This document shows, in pieces, positions 55,240-62,593 of a stretch of DNA of 64,000 nt. The DNA is from Flavobacteriales bacterium. Lineage in GTDB: Bacteria; Bacteroidota; Bacteroidia; Flavobacteriales_F; PHOS-HE28. The translations under genes and the position numbers were made by a program. Under the pieces are notes generated by a model. The model did no database searches, was not told the DNA's origin, and saw only the letters and a list, made by a program, of their open reading frames with translations. The stretch is taken from positions 1-64,000 of the forward strand of contig JACJZG010000009.1 in assembly GCA_020635715.1 (NCBI GenBank). Direction: 5' to 3'. How positions within the stretch are numbered: position 1 is the first letter of the stretch; each line of letters opens with the position of its first letter.

Positions 55240-55827
55240 TCAACCGTTGAACCGGCCGTAGTGCACCAGTTCGCTCAGCGGTCGCCGCGGACTATGTTGT
55301 AGTTCGCGTTGCTGCAGGTGCTCGGGCAGGCTCTCCGGGTCACCGGGGAAACCGAGCGCGATCACGCTCACCAGGTCGTAGGTATCCGGGATCTCGAAGG
55401 CGGTGCGCACCATCTCGGCGTTGAATCCACCAAGGATGTGCAAGCCCATGCCAAGCGCGGTGGCTTGCGCGGTGAGTTGTGCGGTGGCCAGGCCCAGGTC
55501 GTGCCGTGCGTGGTAGTTCTCCTGCCCGTTCCTGCTCAAGGTGCGATGAACGAGGTTCAGGATCAGCACGGGCGCCTTGTCGGCCCATACCTGGTTGCTC
55601 GGGTTCAAGGCCGCGAGCAATTCCGCATGCCCATCACCACCCTTCCTGGTCACGAGGAAGCGCCAGGGCTGTTCGTTCATGCTGCTCGGCGCCCATCGGG
55701 CGGCCTCCAGCACCAATTCCAACTCCGCATCGGTGATGGCACGATCACTGAACGCCCGTGGACTGAAGCGCTCATTGAGGACCGGATGCACGGGCAGATC
55801 GCTGCGCCGTGCTCTCGCAACGCTCAT
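55240..55827 (-). CDS. Nitroreductase-family flavoprotein
   Basis: 195 residues. Family motifs: ERFSPRAFSD (S-x-R-x-F/Y), EAARWAPSSMNEQPWRFLV, HDLGLATAQLTAQATALGMGLHILGGF, and ALGFPGDPESLP near the C-terminus. It binds FMN as a homodimer and reduces quinones, nitro or related compounds with NAD(P)H. It is the last gene of a MarR-YceI-nitroreductase operon, overlapping the YceI gene by 4 bp. Confidence 0.93.
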   Translation of the reverse strand: MSVARARRSDLPVHPVLNERFSPRAFSDRAITDAELELVLEAARWAPSSMNEQPWRFLVTRKGGDGHAELLAALNPSNQVWADKAPVLILNLVHRTLSRNGQENYHARHDLGLATAQLTAQATALGMGLHILGGFNAEMVRTAFEIPDTYDLVSVIALGFPGDPESLPEHLQQRELQHSPRRPLSELVHYGRFNG

Positions 55828-56414
55828 CGGGCCGTCACGTCGAAGGTGAGTTCCACCAGGTCAGCGATGGCCTTGTCCCCGATCTCCGGGAAGAAGCTGC
55901 CCGAGCGGTACTTGATGTCGTATTGCGTGCGGTCGAAGGAGAGCATCGCGGCGGCACGAGCCTTGTCCCCTTCCACCCAGAAGAGGCAGTCGAAGCTGTT
56001 CGGCTGGGTGATGCCCTTGATCGTGAGGTCGCCCGTAACGCGGTAGTTCGGCTTGCCCGGCACCGCATCTGCGATGGCTTCCACCTTCGTGGTCTTGAAG
56101 GTCGCCGTGGGATGCTGCTCCACATCGAAGAAGTCCGGACTCTTGAGGTGGCCGACCAGCTTGGCGTTGGCGCCTTCGTTCTCGATGTCGATGCAGGTGA
56201 TGCCGCTCATGTCGATCATCACCTCAGCGGCTTCCAAGGTCTTGTTCCCCACGGTGATGCTGCCGCCCTTCACGGGAACACGGCCGGTGTGGTCACCGGT
56301 GATCTTGCTCGCCGTCCACAGCAACTTGCTGTCGGCCGGTTCAATGGTGCGGGCGGTCTGTGCGGTGGTGATGGTGTTGGCCAGCAAGCTCGCTGCCAGG
56401 ATGAGGTTCTTCAT
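55824..56414 (-). CDS. YceI-family periplasmic lipocalin-like protein
   Basis: 196 residues with a signal peptide (LILAASLLANTITTAQ). The YceI beta-barrel is recognisable from SKLLWTASKITGDHTGRVPVKGGSI, LVGHLKSPDFFDVEQHPTATFKTT and VTGDLTIKGITQP. Family members bind isoprenoid or amphiphilic ligands. It is co-transcribed with a MarR regulator and a nitroreductase, suggesting a response to quinone or redox stress. Confidence 0.93.
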   Translation of the reverse strand: MKNLILAASLLANTITTAQTARTIEPADSKLLWTASKITGDHTGRVPVKGGSITVGNKTLEAAEVMIDMSGITCIDIENEGANAKLVGHLKSPDFFDVEQHPTATFKTTKVEAIADAVPGKPNYRVTGDLTIKGITQPNSFDCLFWVEGDKARAAAMLSFDRTQYDIKYRSGSFFPEIGDKAIADLVELTFDVTAR

Positions 56415-56419
56415 TTCGT

Positions 56420-56899
56420 TCAGGCGTTATCCTTCTTGGGTGTCGTTGCCAGATCGCGCCAGCCATCAAGCAAACGATTCAGTTGCTCGGCTTGTTCGGT
56501 CGTCAGGCTCTGCGTGGTCCGCTCCATGTCCATTCGACCAGCCTGGTCGATGTGGTCCAGCATTTCGAGCCCCTTGGCACTGATGCGTACATACACCACC
56601 CGCCGGTCCTCCTCACAGCGCTGACGTTCCACCAAGCCCTTCGCGATGAGCTTGTCGGTGAGACGTGTGGCGTTGGGTGCACGATCGATCATGCGCTCCT
56701 TCACGCAATGCATGTTCATGCGGTCCCGGGCACCGCGGAGGATGCGCAGGATGTTGTACTGCTGCGGGCTGATGCCGAAGGGCTTGAAATGGTCCACCTG
56801 CTGGTTGCGGAACCAGGCCGCGGTGAACATCACGTTCAACATGGCCTTCTGCTGCTCGCTCTCGAAGCGGCTCTTCAATTCCTCGTCAATGCGTGCCAT
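56420..56899 (-). CDS. MarR-family transcriptional regulator
   Basis: 159 residues. A winged helix-turn-helix domain is clear: FGISPQQYNILRILRGA, MNMHCVKERMIDRAPNATRLTDKLIAKGLVERQRCEEDRRVVYVRISAKGLEML. The start at 56899 is preferred over an ATG at 56923 because an exact TATCTTTG promoter box (56916-56909) lies between them. It most likely represses its own operon through the inverted repeat at 56924-56940. Confidence 0.93.
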   Translation of the reverse strand: MARIDEELKSRFESEQQKAMLNVMFTAAWFRNQQVDHFKPFGISPQQYNILRILRGARDRMNMHCVKERMIDRAPNATRLTDKLIAKGLVERQRCEEDRRVVYVRISAKGLEMLDHIDQAGRMDMERTTQSLTTEQAEQLNRLLDGWRDLATTPKKDNA

Positions 56900-56908
56900 T
56901 GTGCGGCA

Positions 56909-56916
56909 CAAAGATA
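56909..56916 (-). promoter_or_regulatory. Bacteroidota -7 box (TATCTTTG) for the MarR operon
   Basis: An exact TAnnTTTG on the minus strand, nine bases before the MarR ATG at 56899. Confidence 0.65.
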
Positions 56917-56923
56917 CGGCCAT

Positions 56924-56940
56924 TATTTCCCATGGAAATA
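56924..56940. promoter_or_regulatory. Probable MarR operator
   Basis: A perfect inverted repeat, TATTTCC-CAT-GGAAATA. It lies 8 bases upstream of the -7 box on the minus strand, covering the -33 region of the MarR promoter, and 30 bases upstream of the divergent plus-strand box. Position and symmetry fit a MarR dimer site. Confidence 0.6.
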
Positions 56941-56970
56941 GTTACCTTCCCCATCCTGATCGAAGGACGA

Positions 56971-56978
56971 TACTTTTG
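56971..56978 (+). promoter_or_regulatory. Bacteroidota -7 box (TACTTTTG) for the divergent lipoprotein gene
   Basis: An exact TAnnTTTG, 19 bases before the ATG at 56998. Confidence 0.6.
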
Positions 56979-56997
56979 CCCCACTTCTGCGATCACG

Positions 56998-57720
56998 ATG
57001 CGTCCACTTGCCTACCTCCTGTGCGCCGGCCTGCTGGCTGCCTGCAACGAACCCACCGGAACTTCCAGCACCACGGACCCCGCTCACACCGCTGGCAGCA
57101 CCGCGCACGGCGACGCGACCAGTGCCACCAGCGACCGCGACAGCTGGCAGAAGCCCCAGGAGGTCTTCCTGCTGATGGGCAACGACCTGCGGGGCCGCAC
57201 CATCGCCGACCTGGCTGCCGGCGACGGTTATTTCACCTTCAAGTTGATCGAGGTGGGCGCCAACGTGATCGCCATGAGCGATGATCCGGCGCAGATCGCG
57301 GCCATTGAAGCGCGGAAGGCGGACATGAAGCTGAGCGATGAGCGCCTGCGCACCCGCCTGGTCCAGCCCAGTGATCCGGGTCTGGCACCGGGCGAAGTGG
57401 ATGCCTGCCTGTTGGTTCACGGATACACCCGCATCCCGGACAAGAAGGCCTACCTGGGCAAAGTGCTCGCCGGCACCAAGCCCCCCCACCCGCTCTTCAT
57501 GGTGGAGTGGTTGAGCACCGAGACGCCGATCGGCCCACCCATGGCCGAGCGGATCAGCAGCGAGCGGATCATGGACGACATCGGCCTGGCAGGCTACACC
57601 GATGTAGGCACCTATGCCGCGAAGATCCCTTACCAGGCCTTCATCTTCGCCTCGGTGCAGTCCGGAGCGGATGACGATCCCACGGGCATGGATCCCTCGC
57701 AACTGATGACGCAACCCTGA
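56998..57720 (+). CDS. Lipoprotein with class I SAM-methyltransferase-like domain
   Basis: 240 residues. A lipobox signal (AGLLAACNE, Cys at about 16) and a Thr/Ser-rich linker precede a Rossmann-type domain with motif I IADLAAGDGYFTFKLIEVGANVIAMSDDP and a later VDACLLVHGYTRI. Such exported methyltransferase-like proteins are recurrent in bacteria, but SAM is not known to be available in the periplasm, so enzymatic activity is doubtful. It is divergent from the MarR operon and could share its control. Confidence 0.8.
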   Translation: MRPLAYLLCAGLLAACNEPTGTSSTTDPAHTAGSTAHGDATSATSDRDSWQKPQEVFLLMGNDLRGRTIADLAAGDGYFTFKLIEVGANVIAMSDDPAQIAAIEARKADMKLSDERLRTRLVQPSDPGLAPGEVDACLLVHGYTRIPDKKAYLGKVLAGTKPPHPLFMVEWLSTETPIGPPMAERISSERIMDDIGLAGYTDVGTYAAKIPYQAFIFASVQSGADDDPTGMDPSQLMTQP

Positions 57721-57730
57721 ACCTGGATCG

Positions 57731-58141
57731 TCACGCGAACCACTTCGCGTCCTCGCCGGGCTGCCGTTCCACGCCCTTGTAGTCGATGAAGAGGTTGGCC
57801 CAAAGCGCCTTGGACCAGGCATAGAGCGCAGGGGCCGAAAGCACCAGGGCGCTCAGCACCCAGACCAAGCGGGTGGTCTGCGTGGAGTCGGGGGCCAGCA
57901 CCGTTACCGCGACGTACATAGACACCGACAGCGCGACGGCCAGCGCGTAGGACACGTACATGCCGCCGTAGTAGAAGCCCGGCTCCGGCTCGAACTTCCG
58001 GTGGCATACGGAGCAGGATGGCAGCAGATCACCCGCCTGTGCGAGCGCGTAAGGATTCCGGTTCACGAGGAACTCACCCTCGTGACAATGCGGGCATTTG
58101 CGCGCGATGATGCTGTACAGCTTGTTCCCCTTCCTCCACAT
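57731..58141 (-). CDS. DUF983-family membrane protein with zinc-ribbon
   Basis: 136 residues. The N-terminal half holds two CxxC pairs (KCPHCHEG and SCSVCHRKF), likely a zinc ribbon. Two transmembrane helices follow (YVSYALAVALSVSMYVAVTVL and LVWVLSALVLSAPALYAWS). This matches DUF983. Function unknown. The ATG is preceded by TAGGTTCG at exactly four bases (58146-58153). Confidence 0.88.
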   Translation of the reverse strand: MWRKGNKLYSIIARKCPHCHEGEFLVNRNPYALAQAGDLLPSCSVCHRKFEPEPGFYYGGMYVSYALAVALSVSMYVAVTVLAPDSTQTTRLVWVLSALVLSAPALYAWSKALWANLFIDYKGVERQPGEDAKWFA

Positions 58142-58158
58142 GCGGCGAACCTACGGCG

Positions 58159-58839
58159 CTACTTCTTCAACTTGTCGGCGAAGACCTTCCTGAACTTGTC
58201 CAGTTTCGGGCGGATCACCATTTGACAATAGCCTTGCTCGCCATTGAGGGCGTAGTAATCCTGATGGTAGTCCTCGGCCGGGAAGAAGGTGGAGGCAGCC
58301 GTGATCTCGGTTACAATGGGTGCACGGAAAGCACCGCTGGCATCCAGCTTCGCCTTATACTCTTCGGCGATCCGCCGCTGCTCATCGGTGTGGTAGAAGA
58401 TGGCCGAACGGTACTGCGTGCCCACGTCGGCGCCCTGCCGGTTCAAGGTGGTGGGATCGTGCGTCTGCCAGAACACCTCCAGGATCTCATCGAACGTGAT
58501 CTCCTTGGGGTCGTAGGTCAGCTGCGCCACCTCGGCATGGCCGGTGGTCCCGTTGCAGACCTCGCGGTAGCTCGGGTTCTTCACATGCCCACCCATGTAT
58601 CCTGAGGTCACGGACTTCACGCCCTTCAGCTCCGTGAAGACGGCTTCCACGCACCAGAAACATCCGGCGCCCAGGGTGATCGTATCCATTCCGGTCAAAC
58701 TGCTGTCCTGCATGCGCGTGGGTTCAAGGTGTACTTCGGGTCGTGCGCTGCCATTGGCGCAGGCAACAAAGGCCAGCATCAGCAGCACGGGTGCTTTGTG
58801 AAAGGCCTTCGGCCCGATACGGTCGTTCGTGGTCCCCAT
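58159..58839 (-). CDS. msrA: Peptide methionine sulfoxide reductase A, exported lipoprotein form
   Basis: 226 residues. The catalytic Cys is in GAGCFWCVEAVF, followed by GYMGGHVKNPSYREVCNGTTGHAE, EVFWQTHDPTTLNRQGADVGTQYRS and YHQDYY. The N-terminus has a lipoprotein signal (LLMLAFVACANG), so this copy acts in the periplasm or at the membrane, repairing oxidised methionine S-sulfoxides. The ATG at 58839 retains the signal; the frame is open to 58884. It lies 41 bp downstream of the DNA methyltransferase gene in the same direction. Confidence 0.93.
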   Translation of the reverse strand: MGTTNDRIGPKAFHKAPVLLMLAFVACANGSARPEVHLEPTRMQDSSLTGMDTITLGAGCFWCVEAVFTELKGVKSVTSGYMGGHVKNPSYREVCNGTTGHAEVAQLTYDPKEITFDEILEVFWQTHDPTTLNRQGADVGTQYRSAIFYHTDEQRRIAEEYKAKLDASGAFRAPIVTEITAASTFFPAEDYHQDYYALNGEQGYCQMVIRPKLDKFRKVFADKLKK

Positions 58840-58880
58840 GGGTGTTCGCGCTCTTGCGCGCGTAGAACTCCCTGCAAAGA

Positions 58881-60131
58881 TCACTCCACGATGCCCTCGG
58901 CCAACGCGTCAGCGATCCTTTCCACCACCCCCACCACAAGGGCGTTGCCCATGAAGAAGGCGCGCCAGGCATCGCTCACCCCGGCGGTGTGGTCATCTGG
59001 GAACATGTTCAAGCGCTCCAGTTCTACGGGCGTCAGGCGCCGGTACCTGCGTCCATCGGGGCTCACCACATGTTTGAACCGGGAGGCACCGCGTCCTCCT
59101 TCGCCGGTGATGATCGTGCGGGAAGGCTTATCCAAGGGATCGGGGAAGACCATCGCTCCCTCCGAGTAGGCATAACGGTGTCCGTTCGCCGCGGCGCGGG
59201 CCTCGTTCTTGGCCCCCTTCAGGTAGCGCCATGCAGGCAGGTCCTTGCGGGGGATGTAGTAGGTGGAAGGCACCGCTTCAGCAGGTTGAAGGAAGTCGCC
59301 GAGCCGTGCCATGGCGCCGTCAAAGGCAGGCCTCACCGCACCGGTGGTCACGACCCCGTTCACGAGGACACCCGCGTTCTTGAAGGGGGTGCGGCCCGTT
59401 CGCGCGCCGAAATCACGTGAAAGGACATCCAGGTCCTGTGCGATGCTGAACCGGGCCATCGGTCCGTCCGGGTGCGCTGGGAAGGCCCGACCCAGTGTAC
59501 CGGTATCGGTCAACCATTCGCCAGGGTCCGAACGGCGCAAGGCTTTGTACAGCGCGGTGCTTCGGTGATAGCCGAGCAGGAACACACGACGCCGGCGCTG
59601 GGGCATGCCGTGATCCGCCGCGTTGATCACCCGCCATTCCACCGCGTAGCCCAGCTGATCCAAGGAGCGCAGCATCACGGCCAGGTCGCGGCCGCGTTGG
59701 CCCACCGGAGAGCCCAGCAGGCGGTCCACGTTCTCCAGAAGCAGGTAGGGCGGCTTGCGCTTCTTCTCGCTCAGGATACGGTGGATCTGCCACCACAGCA
59801 CTCCTTTCTTCCCCTGCAGGCCCTTGCTGTTCTTCAAAGTGCTGGCCACGGAATAGTCCTGGCAGGGGAAGCCGCCCACGAGCAGATCGTGATCGGGGAT
59901 GGCCTTCACCGGAACGGTGGCGATGTCCTGGTTGGAATGCCCATCGGCACCGAAACGGGCCACGTAGATGTCCGATGCGTGCTGCTTTCTGCGCGCAGGT
60001 TCCCACTGGTTGCTGAACACGACCTGGTACCGGACAACTCCGGAAGCCCGTTCCAGCCCGAGCCGGAAGCCTCCCACCCCGGCGAAGAGTTCCGCCACGC
60101 GGATCACCGGCCCTGCCTTCTTACGCGCCAT
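58881..60131 (-). CDS. DNA (cytosine-5-)-methyltransferase, apparently solitary
   Basis: 416 residues. Ordered motifs: I AELFAGVGGFRLGLE, IV GGFPCQDYSVA with the catalytic Cys, VI LLLENVDRLL, VIII QRRRRVFLLGY, and X FMGNALVVGVVERIADAL. A variable target-recognition region of about 150 residues lies between VIII and IX (YRRLTPVELERLNMFP). It methylates C5 of cytosine at an unknown site. No restriction endonuclease, Vsr or methylation-dependent nuclease is adjacent. A TATGTTCG box is seven bases upstream. Confidence 0.94.
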   Translation of the reverse strand: MARKKAGPVIRVAELFAGVGGFRLGLERASGVVRYQVVFSNQWEPARRKQHASDIYVARFGADGHSNQDIATVPVKAIPDHDLLVGGFPCQDYSVASTLKNSKGLQGKKGVLWWQIHRILSEKKRKPPYLLLENVDRLLGSPVGQRGRDLAVMLRSLDQLGYAVEWRVINAADHGMPQRRRRVFLLGYHRSTALYKALRRSDPGEWLTDTGTLGRAFPAHPDGPMARFSIAQDLDVLSRDFGARTGRTPFKNAGVLVNGVVTTGAVRPAFDGAMARLGDFLQPAEAVPSTYYIPRKDLPAWRYLKGAKNEARAAANGHRYAYSEGAMVFPDPLDKPSRTIITGEGGRGASRFKHVVSPDGRRYRRLTPVELERLNMFPDDHTAGVSDAWRAFFMGNALVVGVVERIADALAEGIVE

Positions 60132-60228
60132 CGCGGGCCGAACATAGCACGGTGCGTGGTCAGCCTTTCCGGATCAAAGCGATCGCCCGTCAACGATGCC
60201 ATGTGAAGAGCTACTTTCGCAGCGTTTT

Positions 60229-60299
60229 GCGGGAGTAGCTCAGTTGGTGGTCCGCCGTCCGGCGGATCCCAAGCTGAAGAGCCGCGCAGGATGTGAATT
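60229..60299 (+). pseudogene. Broken tRNA-Gly copy
   Basis: The first 21 bases (60229-60249) equal the 5' end of the intact tRNA-Gly that follows, through the D arm start. A hairpin (TCCGCC/GGCGGA around 60251-60266) then replaces the D/anticodon stems, and a scrap of the anticodon arm (CCCAAGCTGAAG) remains. No T arm or acceptor 3' strand is present. A TACTTTCG promoter-like box (60212-60219) lies upstream, so the intact tRNA is probably transcribed through this copy. Confidence 0.8.
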
Positions 60300-60372
60300 G
60301 CGGGAGTAGCTCAGTTGGTAGAGCATCAGCTTCCCAAGCTGAAAGTCGCGGGTTCGAGTCCCGTTTCCCGCT
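60300..60372 (+). tRNA. tRNA-Gly(CCC)
   Basis: Full cloverleaf, 73 nt: acceptor GCGGGAG with TTCCCGC (one G-T pair), D arm AGCTCAGTTGGTAGAGC, anticodon stem TCAGC/GCTGA with loop TTCCCAA (anticodon CCC), and T arm GCGGG-TTCGAGT-CCCGT. CCA is not encoded. Confidence 0.95.
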
Positions 60373-60489
60373 CAGGATAGGTGGTCGAAGGGCCACCTTT
60401 TCTCTTGGGACCGATCGGCCCCGGGTCCGCGTGCCCTGCTGCTGGGATCGTCCGGATCATGGGGCGGAAGAGGCTGGTGGGCCTTAACC

Positions 60490-60497
60490 TATATTTG
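60490..60497 (+). promoter_or_regulatory. Bacteroidota -7 box (TATATTTG) for the response regulator
   Basis: An exact TAnnTTTG 52 bases before the chosen ATG. It sits inside a 6-bp inverted repeat TTAACC/GGTTAA (60485-60490 and 60504-60509) that might be a binding site or chance. Confidence 0.6.
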
Positions 60498-60549
60498 ACC
60501 GAAGGTTAACACGTCCACCCGCACCGTGTGCGGACCTTTGCCGCGCAAC

Positions 60550-61248
60550 ATGAGCGAACACATGGCTGGATCCTTGGTGCAGAAGGTGTTGTTGGTGGAT
60601 GATGAACCCGATATCCTGGAGCTCCTGCGGTACAACCTGGAACGGGAGGGCTACTCCGTCCAAACCGCATTGAACGGCAAGGACGCTTTGAAAGCGGCCC
60701 GTTCCGAACATCCCGACCTGATCGTGCTGGACATCATGATGCCCGGCATGGATGGTGTGGAGGTGTGCACCCAGCTTCGGCAGCAGCCGGAGTTCAAGAA
60801 TACGGTGATCACCTTTCTGACGGCTCGTGGCGAGGACTACTCGCAGATCGCGGGATTCGATGCGGGTGCGGACGACTACATCACCAAGCCGGTACGTCCT
60901 AAGGTGTTCGTAAGCAAAGTGAAGGCCTTATTGAAGCGCAGCGGCGGCGACCGGAGCGAGGAGCGGGTGCTGGAGTCCAACGGCGTGCGGGTGGATCTGG
61001 AGAAGGTGCTCGTGTACGTGGGCGACCAGGAGTTGCAGCTGCCGAAGAAGGAGTTCGAACTGCTTGTGCTGCTGATCAGCAAGCCGGGCAAGGTGTTCAA
61101 GCGTGACGAGATCTACAACCAGATCTGGGGCAACGAGCTCTTCGTGGGCGACCGAACCATTGACGTACACATCCGCAAACTGCGCGAGAAGATCGGCGAC
61201 GAGCGGATCAAGACGATCAAGGGCATCGGATACAAGTTCGACGCCTAG
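60550..61248 (+). CDS. OmpR/PhoB-family response regulator
   Basis: 232 residues. The receiver domain has the acidic pair in VLLVDDEPDI, the phosphoacceptor Asp in LIVLDIMMPGMDG, Thr in FLTARGED and Lys in DDYITKPVRP. The C-terminal winged helix (LPKKEFELLVLLISKPGKVFKRDEIYNQIWG, GDRTIDVHIRKLREKIG) is of the PhoB/OmpR type. No sensor kinase gene is adjacent in this window. The ATG at 60550 (MSEHMAGSLVQK) or at 60562 are both possible. Confidence 0.94.
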   Translation: MSEHMAGSLVQKVLLVDDEPDILELLRYNLEREGYSVQTALNGKDALKAARSEHPDLIVLDIMMPGMDGVEVCTQLRQQPEFKNTVITFLTARGEDYSQIAGFDAGADDYITKPVRPKVFVSKVKALLKRSGGDRSEERVLESNGVRVDLEKVLVYVGDQELQLPKKEFELLVLLISKPGKVFKRDEIYNQIWGNELFVGDRTIDVHIRKLREKIGDERIKTIKGIGYKFDA

Positions 61249-61263
61249 TCGGGAACTCCCAGT

Positions 61264-61271
61264 TATATTTG
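61264..61271 (+). promoter_or_regulatory. Bacteroidota -7 box (TATATTTG) for tRNA-Pro
   Basis: An exact TAnnTTTG, 41 bases before the tRNA 5' end and just after the response regulator stop. Confidence 0.6.
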
Positions 61272-61312
61272 CCGCCCTTGCAACGCCTTCCCGAGTTGCA
61301 GGACCGAAAGTT

Positions 61313-61390
61313 CGGGGTGTAGCGCAGCCCGGTTAGCGCGCGTCGTTCGGGACGACGAGGTCGGTGGTTCGAATCCACTCACCCCGACCA
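61313..61390 (+). tRNA. tRNA-Pro(CGG)
   Basis: Acceptor CGGGGTG pairs with CACCCCG, D arm GCGCAGCCCGGTTAGCGC, anticodon stem CGTCG/CGACG with loop TTCGGGA (anticodon CGG), T arm GGTGG-TTCGAAT-CCACT, discriminator A and an encoded CCA at 61388-61390. Confidence 0.95.
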
Positions 61391-61393
61391 GAT

Positions 61394-61424
61394 AGCCCTG
61401 GTGACGAAGTCACCGGGGCTTTTT
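61394..61424 (+). terminator. Rho-independent terminator of tRNA-Pro
   Basis: A 12-bp stem (AGCCCTGGTGAC at 61394-61405 with 61409-61420, one T-G pair), GAA loop, then five T. It starts four bases after the tRNA CCA. Confidence 0.85.
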
Positions 61425-61975
61425 CATGCGCCGCCGAGCCAAGCGAAGCTTGAGCGAGAAGGCGCATGAAAAAGCCCCGGCGAGGGAACCGAGCAGGGCT
61501 AGCTGAAGTTCCCCCCAACCGTGGAAAGCCCGCTTCGGGCAATCCACCGTGCATCTGGTTCAAACCGCAGTTTGGGCGAGAGGGCGCAAAAAAGCCTCGG
61601 CGAAGGAACCGAGCAGGGCTAGCTGAACCCCCCAACCGTGGAAAGCCCGCTTCGGGCAATCCACCGTGCACCTGGTTCAAACCGCAGTTTGGGCGAGAGG
61701 GCGCGTAAAAGCCCCGGCGAGGGAACCGAGCAGGGCTAGCTGAAGTTCCCCCCAACCGTGGAAAGCCCGCTTCGGGCAATCCACCGTGCATCTGGTTCAA
61801 ACCGCAGTTTGGGCGAGAGGGCGCATAAAAAGCCCCGGCGAGGGAACCGAGCAGGGCTAGCTGAAGTTCCCCCCAACCGTGGAAAGCCCGCTTCGGGAGA
61901 CCCACCGTGCACCAGGTTCAAACCGCAGTTTGAGCGAGAGGGCGCATTAAAAAAGCCCCGCGAGCGAAGCGAGGG
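61413..61975. repeat. Tandem array of about 120-bp units after tRNA-Pro
   Basis: Four consecutive units start at about 61473, 61593, 61710 and 61831 (periods 120, 117, 121 and 123), with a fifth truncated start at 61954. Units differ by a few bases and small indels that break any shared reading frame. Each contains a minus-strand terminator-like element (AGCCC/GGGCT then T-run when read in reverse), a GCCCG-CTT-CGGGC hairpin and an A+G-rich tail. The start of the array (61461-61480) is the exact reverse complement of 61413-61432, the end of the tRNA terminator. No gene is supported; long frames through it are artefacts of the repeat. Confidence 0.85.
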
Positions 61976-62192
61976 GGATCGTATCTCTCCAAAGCCCACC
62001 CGCTGACCAGCCTTTGGGGCCAACAGGCCATCCACTCAATATCCTGACCGTCAGCAAACTGCACTGCTCACCCTCTTCCGACCCTTCCGCCGTTCCTTTT
62101 CAAGATGCCACCGTTTCCTGTGAAAAGATGCGAACGGGGCTCGGGCGAGGCATCCATCGCGCATCAGGCCTCGTCTTTTGAACAGGAACCAG

Positions 62193-62384
62193 ATGTCACG
62201 CTCCTACAAAATAGCATTGATCCTGAAGAGCAAGAGCAGCTTGCCGGTCTACCGCGACCTGGCCCAGCTCAGCGACCGCGAGCTGGACGAACAGGTGCAG
62301 GCCATGATCCGGCGCATGCGTGCGAACGAGAGTTCGGTGATCGCCCGCATGGTGTTGCGACAGCCCACCTTCAGTCTCAACTAA
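62193..62384 (+). CDS. Small protein of 63 aa, unknown
   Basis: A short, charged, helical protein (MSRSYKIALILKSKSSLP, LSDRELDEQVQAMIRRMRAN). No membrane segment or known motif. The composition and absence of frame shadowing by another gene suggest it is real. No convincing promoter box is visible. Confidence 0.5.
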   Translation: MSRSYKIALILKSKSSLPVYRDLAQLSDRELDEQVQAMIRRMRANESSVIARMVLRQPTFSLN

Positions 62385-62437
62385 GCGCGGCTGGTAACAC
62401 GGTCCGGCGTCGCTCGGCTTCACGTTGAGCGACCTTC

Positions 62438-62445
62438 TATATTTG
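62438..62445 (+). promoter_or_regulatory. Bacteroidota -7 box (TATATTTG) for a small membrane protein gene
   Basis: An exact TAnnTTTG 18 bases before the ATG at 62464. Confidence 0.6.
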
Positions 62446-62463
62446 TCCGGTCAACCTGCTACC

Positions 62464-62589
62464 ATGAGCGATCACCATTTCGAAGGCCACTTTCCGGAAG
62501 AAGCAGAACAGAACGAGATCGGCGGTCCGGTGCTCGTGGGTCTGATGACCCTGGCCATGATCGTCCTGCTGATCTGGGCGCTGGGCTGA
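62464..62589 (+). CDS. Single-pass membrane micro-protein (41 aa)
   Basis: A His/Glu-rich N-terminal tail (MSDHHFEGHFPEEAEQNE) and one C-terminal transmembrane helix (PVLVGLMTLAMIVLLIWALG). It has its own exact -7 box, which supports expression. The layout resembles small accessory subunits of respiratory complexes, but there is no respiratory gene nearby, so the function is open. Confidence 0.65.
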   Translation: MSDHHFEGHFPEEAEQNEIGGPVLVGLMTLAMIVLLIWALG

Positions 62590-62593
62590 TCGA

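Noticed and set aside
60485..60509. TTAACC/GGTTAA inverted repeat around the regulator's -7 box as an operator
   Set aside because: Only 6 bp per arm with a 13-nt gap and no second copy; mentioned with the promoter but not claimed as a site.
61466..61905. Repeat-encoded peptides on both strands of the tandem array
   Set aside because: Unit lengths of 117, 121 and 123 bp break the frame between copies, and the sequences repeat the same 40 residues; an artefact of the array.
61473..61975. CRISPR array
   Set aside because: Units are about 120 bp and contiguous with no variable spacers, and there are no cas genes.
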